From contig CAKUIF010000001.1 of the NCBI GenBank assembly GCA_934660915.1, positions 310,001 through 374,000 on the forward strand: a DNA stretch of 64,000 bases, in the 5' to 3' direction. The DNA comes from an uncultured Olsenella sp. (GTDB taxonomy: Bacteria; Actinomycetota; Coriobacteriia; Coriobacteriales; Atopobiaceae). Position numbers and translations under genes: made by a program. Positions 61,034 to 64,000 of this stretch are shown here, one piece after another. Numbering within the stretch: the stretch's first letter is position 1; every line of letters begins with the position of its first letter. The notes under the pieces are model-generated. The model was not told the DNA's origin. It saw only the letters and a list, made by a program, of their open reading frames with translations, and did no database searches.

Positions 61034-61624
61034 ATGGCGAGCGCCCTTTTGGAGCTGAGGAAGCAGGCGGGGTTCAAGAACGCGAAGGACTACGCCGCCG
61101 CCGAGGGCATCGCCGAGGCGACCTACGCCCGCTACGAGTCCAGCCCCGAGAAGATCCCCCTCAAGAGCGCCTGGCAGTTGGCCGACCGCTTCGGCGTGCC
61201 CATCGACGTCATCGTGGGCAGGCGGGCCGTCGACGTCACGAGCTTGCGCGGCAGGGTGCAGGAGGCCTACGAGGCCCTCTCCGAACGCTCGCGCGCCTCG
61301 CTCGACGACTACCTGGCCTTCCTCACGCAGCGAGACGAGCACGAGGCAAGGGAGCGCGAGGCGAGGGAGCGCCGCCGCTACGACGCCGTATGCTACCGCC
61401 TGGAGCAGGTCTTCCTGGCCGGGCTCGAGGAGGATGACCCGAACCTGTTCGCCTTCGGCACGGGCGAGCGCATGCGAGCCGCGTTCGAGGCATACATCAA
61501 CAGAAGAGCCGACGAGCTCCAGGAGCCCGACGCCCGCACCTCGGCGAAGCAGATCATGGCCGCCTACGACCGCACCCACAGCACTTCCCGCAACGGCGAC
61601 ATGCTGGTCCGCAAAAGCCAGTAA
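61034..61624 (+). CDS. Helix-turn-helix protein with charged helical C-terminus
   Basis: A 196-residue protein. Residues 1-65 form an XRE-like helix-turn-helix (AAAEGIAEATYARYESS, WQLADRFGVPIDVIVG). The rest is a charged helical region (REREARERRRYDAV) without a recognised domain. ATG 61034 follows TAGGAG. The upstream region is very AT-rich, with a TATAAT at about 60977. Codon use returns to high GC here, unlike the promoter. Function unknown; perhaps an island regulator. Confidence 0.75.
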   Translation: MASALLELRKQAGFKNAKDYAAAEGIAEATYARYESSPEKIPLKSAWQLADRFGVPIDVIVGRRAVDVTSLRGRVQEAYEALSERSRASLDDYLAFLTQRDEHEAREREARERRRYDAVCYRLEQVFLAGLEEDDPNLFAFGTGERMRAAFEAYINRRADELQEPDARTSAKQIMAAYDRTHSTSRNGDMLVRKSQ

Positions 61625-61636
61625 ATAACAATCTCA

Positions 61637-61663
61637 GCGGGGTCTTCGGACCCCGCTTTTCTT
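61637..61663 (+). terminator. Terminator with UUCG loop after the HTH gene
   Basis: GCGGGGTC-TTCG-GACCCCGC stem (61637-61656) followed by TTTTCTT; a textbook rho-independent terminator. Confidence 0.92.
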
Positions 61664-61847
61664 ATGCGAGAGAGGGACAGAGGATCTCGGCTTCTCGCCT
61701 CCAGGCAACCTCGGACACGGTTTGCGCCAGATTCGTACCGTACAAGCCTCCAAAGTCCGAGCATCAGCTAGGTACAGTCATCTACCTGCTGCTTCTCAAC
61801 TTAGAATCCAGGCAATCGTTCATCCTTCATTAGCCGGCGGCTTGGAA

Positions 61848-61867
61848 ACGCGCCGAAACGGGCGCGT
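61848..61867 (-). terminator. Weak hairpin at the end of the ECF S-component gene
   Basis: ACGCGCC / GGCGCGT stem overlapping the stop codon region on the minus strand, followed by only two Ts. The rest of the gap from 61664 shows nothing recognisable. Confidence 0.4.
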
Positions 61868-62580
61868 CAGCGGGTCGCAAGGTCGTACTTGGCAACGACG
61901 CGGCGAATGGCGCGGCCCCACGGCAGCCAGATCACGGCAAGAAACCCGGCCGTGGCGATGCCGTGGACGATGTCGAGCGGGGCGCCGGCGGCATAGGCGG
62001 CAACCACGGCAGGCCAGGTGAGCGGCCGAACGAAGCCTAGCACGTAATACCCGTTGAGGATCGCGCCGTACATGAGCGCGCTCACGAAGCCCCAGGCGTA
62101 CAACGCCCACGTGCGCTCGAGCGCGCCGTGCTCGGAAAGGACACCGCCGAAGTATCCGACGAGCCCCCACGCGTACATCTGCCAGGGCGTCCACGACCCC
62201 TGCCCAAAGAAGAAGTTCGACACGAGGGCGGCCACCGCGCCGACCACGAACCCCGAGCGGCGCCCAAGGGCGGCGCCCGCCACGATGGCGATGGCGCTCA
62301 CGGGCTTGACGTCGGGGATCGGCGCGAAGAGTACACGGCCTGCGGCGGCCGTCGCCGCGAGCACCGCCGTGGGCATGAGCTGGCGCAGAGGCGGGCGCGA
62401 CGCCTCGAAGCTCGCAAAGAGAAGCCCGACCGCGAGCACGGCCACCGCGAGCGTGAGGCCGGCCGTCACGTCGAGCCCCGCCGCGGCGGTCGCGACCATG
62501 ACGACGGGCACGGCAAGAAGGGCGGGCAGCTCGAGCGCGCGGAGCACGCGCGGGGCCGCCTCAACGAGAGCGCACCTCAT
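61867..62580 (-). CDS. ECF transporter S component
   Basis: A 237-residue membrane protein with about six helices. The region GAALGRRSGFVVGAVAALVSNFFFGQG and WTPWQMYAWGLVGYFGG resembles substrate-binding S components of energy-coupling factor transporters. The ligand cannot be told. Its ATG overlaps the stop of the ATPase gene by four bases (ATGA), so both belong to one operon read leftward. Confidence 0.8.
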   Translation of the reverse strand: MRCALVEAAPRVLRALELPALLAVPVVMVATAAAGLDVTAGLTLAVAVLAVGLLFASFEASRPPLRQLMPTAVLAATAAAGRVLFAPIPDVKPVSAIAIVAGAALGRRSGFVVGAVAALVSNFFFGQGSWTPWQMYAWGLVGYFGGVLSEHGALERTWALYAWGFVSALMYGAILNGYYVLGFVRPLTWPAVVAAYAAGAPLDIVHGIATAGFLAVIWLPWGRAIRRVVAKYDLATR

Positions 62581-64000
62581 CGCGAGCCCTTCCCGTAGAG
62601 CCACGATGCCGCAAAGAACTCCGCCGTGGTCTCGGTCGAGGTCAGGCAGCCGTCGAACAGAAGCGAGACGCGGTCGGCGACGGCCTCGACGAACGTCATA
62701 TCGTGCGTGGCAAGAAGGACCGTCGCGCCGGCATCGCGGGCGGCGCCGACGGCGCTGACGACCCATGCGCGGGCCGCGTCGTCGAGCCCCTTGGTCGGCT
62801 CGTCGAGGAGCAGAAGCTCCGGTTTGCAGAGCAGCAGCTTCTGCAGCGCAAGCATCTGCTGCTGGCCGCCCGACAGGTCGTACGGGTGACGGTCGGCGGC
62901 GTCCGCAAGTCCGAGCTGCTCGAGCGCGGCGTCGACCTCCGCAGCGCCGTAGCCTGCTCCGGCCGCCCACTCCGTGAGCTCGTCCCGCACGGTCTCGCAC
63001 GCGAGTACCGCCTTGGGCGACTGCGGCAGGAGCGCTTGCGACCGTGCGAGGGCATTCTTCACGCGGCCCTTCTGCGCGCGGGCGACGCCCGCCGCGAGCG
63101 AGAGCAGCGTCGACTTGCCGGAGCCGTTGCCGCCCACAAGCGCACGCACTTCTCCTTGAATGAGCCGCAGGTCAAGGCCATGAAGCACCCAGTCGCCGTC
63201 GCGGTCGTAGCGAAGCCATGCCTCCCGCACGTCGACGGCGGCGGCACCTGCCGGCGCCGGGCGCGCGGGCAGCGCCGCGAGCGGCCTCGGATTTGCGAGC
63301 GCGGCCAGCTCAACCTCGCGCACACGCCCCTCCCCCACCGCGAACGCGCAGGTGGCGTACTCGACCATCGACTGCGGCGCGTGCGTGGCCACCACGACGG
63401 TAATGCCGAGCTCGCGGTTCGCGCGGAAGAGCAGGCCAAGAAAGGCCTTCTCGGCTATGGGGTCGAGCATGCTCGTCGGCTCGTCGAGCAGAAGCAGCCG
63501 CGGGCGCATGGCGAGCGTCGCCGCGAGGGCGAGCGTCTGGCGCTGGCCGCCGGAAAGCTCAGAGGTCTGTGCGCGGAACCACGGGCCCATGCCGAAGAAA
63601 TTGCAGGTCTCGGCCACGCGGCGGCGCATCTCGTCAGCGGGGACGCCGAGGTTCTCGAGGCCGAAGGCCATCTCATGCCAAACGGTGTCGCACACGATCT
63701 GGTTGTCGGGGCTTTGGAACACGTAGCCCACCGCAGCGGCTGACTCCGCCGGCGAGAAGGACCGGACGTCGGCGCCGAAGGCGAGGACGTCGCCCGCGCG
63801 CTCGCCCGCCGGCGCGATCTCGGGCTTGGCAAGGCGCAGCAAGGTCGACTTGCCCGATCCCGTGGCACCTGTGAGCAGCGCAAACGCGCCGTCTGGCACA
63901 ACGAGCGACGCGTTGTCGAGCACGGGGGCGGCGGTGCCGGGGTATGCAAACGAGAGGTCACGGACCTCGAGCGCGGGCGTGGCGGGCGATTCCTGCGCGC
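62577..64000 (-). CDS. Fused double ABC ATPase of an ECF-type transporter, 5' end beyond window
   Basis: Tandem ATP-binding domains in one chain. The first has Walker A TGATGSGKST, the signature ELSGGQRQTLALA and DEPTSML; the second has GGNGSGKST, LSGGQQQML and DEPTKGLD. The reading frame stays open to the window edge (LEVRDLSFAYPG upstream), so the start lies beyond position 64000. It corresponds to EcfA1 and EcfA2 fused, energising the adjacent S component. Confidence 0.92.
   Translation of the reverse strand, partial: AQESPATPALEVRDLSFAYPGTAAPVLDNASLVVPDGAFALLTGATGSGKSTLLRLAKPEIAPAGERAGDVLAFGADVRSFSPAESAAAVGYVFQSPDNQIVCDTVWHEMAFGLENLGVPADEMRRRVAETCNFFGMGPWFRAQTSELSGGQRQTLALAATLAMRPRLLLLDEPTSMLDPIAEKAFLGLLFRANRELGITVVVATHAPQSMVEYATCAFAVGEGRVREVELAALANPRPLAALPARPAPAGAAAVDVREAWLRYDRDGDWVLHGLDLRLIQGEVRALVGGNGSGKSTLLSLAAGVARAQKGRVKNALARSQALLPQSPKAVLACETVRDELTEWAAGAGYGAAEVDAALEQLGLADAADRHPYDLSGGQQQMLALQKLLLCKPELLLLDEPTKGLDDAARAWVVSAVGAARDAGATVLLATHDMTFVEAVADRVSLLFDGCLTSTETTAEFFAASWLYGKGSR

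Noticed and set aside
56468..61866. Prophage or integrative element
   Set aside because: No integrase, structural phage gene, tRNA target or flanking direct repeat was found.
1..64000. tRNA or rRNA genes
   Set aside because: I scanned the intergenic regions and saw no cloverleaf-like or rRNA-like sequence, though a covariance search would be needed to exclude small RNAs.

Overview
This is a high-GC, gene-dense bacterial chromosome window. Gene content (Kup, group B-type [FeFe] hydrogenase, a mannose-family PTS, secreted NlpC-type hydrolases, RicT, a class Ic-like aspartate aminotransferase, archaeal-looking topoisomerase I) points to the Coriobacteriia, most likely Collinsella or a close relative. 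That is inference from style and content, not from a marker gene. No rRNA, tRNA, CRISPR array, transposase or prophage was recognised.

Layout. 1-10.3 kb: a phosphosugar mutase cut by the window start, an RlmKL-like methyltransferase with a decayed N-terminal catalytic half, Kup, a Tat-exported NlpC-type hydrolase, an NdpA-like protein and an [FeFe] hydrogenase. 10.3-14.6 kb: an RluA-type pseudouridine synthase and a MacAB-like efflux operon. 14.7-20.5 kb: an RpiR regulator next to a six-gene mannose-family PTS operon (IIB-IIC-IID-ManA-like-dehydrogenase-IIA). 20.6-25 kb: hisS, ilvE and hipBA. 25-38.7 kb: threonine aldolase, a repeat-bracketed nuclease-like gene, a GGQ release-factor-like protein, phoU-like/pit, acyltransferase, DacA, ManA, two paired secreted coiled-coil hydrolases, UppP, and a second repeat-bracketed nuclease-like gene. 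38.8-54.9 kb: housekeeping genes (EamA transporter, M16C protease, nitroreductase-ricT-holB-tmk, topA, Tat operon with STAS and TPR proteins, aminotransferase, YebC). 55-56.5 kb: a Kef-type antiporter. 56.5-61.9 kb: an AT-richer accessory island with a HEPN-like protein, a GmrSD-like DUF262/DUF1524 protein, an ORF with an in-frame amber codon, hicAB and a helix-turn-helix gene. 61.9-64 kb: an ECF-type transporter whose fused ATPase runs off the window end.

The most unusual layer is a set of long palindromic, REP-like elements. Several sit within a few bases of stop codons. An 87-bp family occurs twice, a 68-bp family three times, a 131-bp family twice, and an 84-bp palindrome once plus a partial copy. 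Two homologous genes, each with a C-terminal PD-(D/E)XK-like (DUF559/Vsr-like) domain, are each bracketed by a same-orientation pair of their own element (131-bp pair at 26.3-27.7 kb; 68-bp pair at 37.5-38.7 kb). This resembles the layout of RAYT transposases with their REPs, but with a different enzyme fold. It is my best candidate for an undescribed system. It is a hypothesis from layout only. A short word related to GCAAAGAAG / GGCAAGAAG is also strikingly frequent across the window and appears in some palindrome arms.
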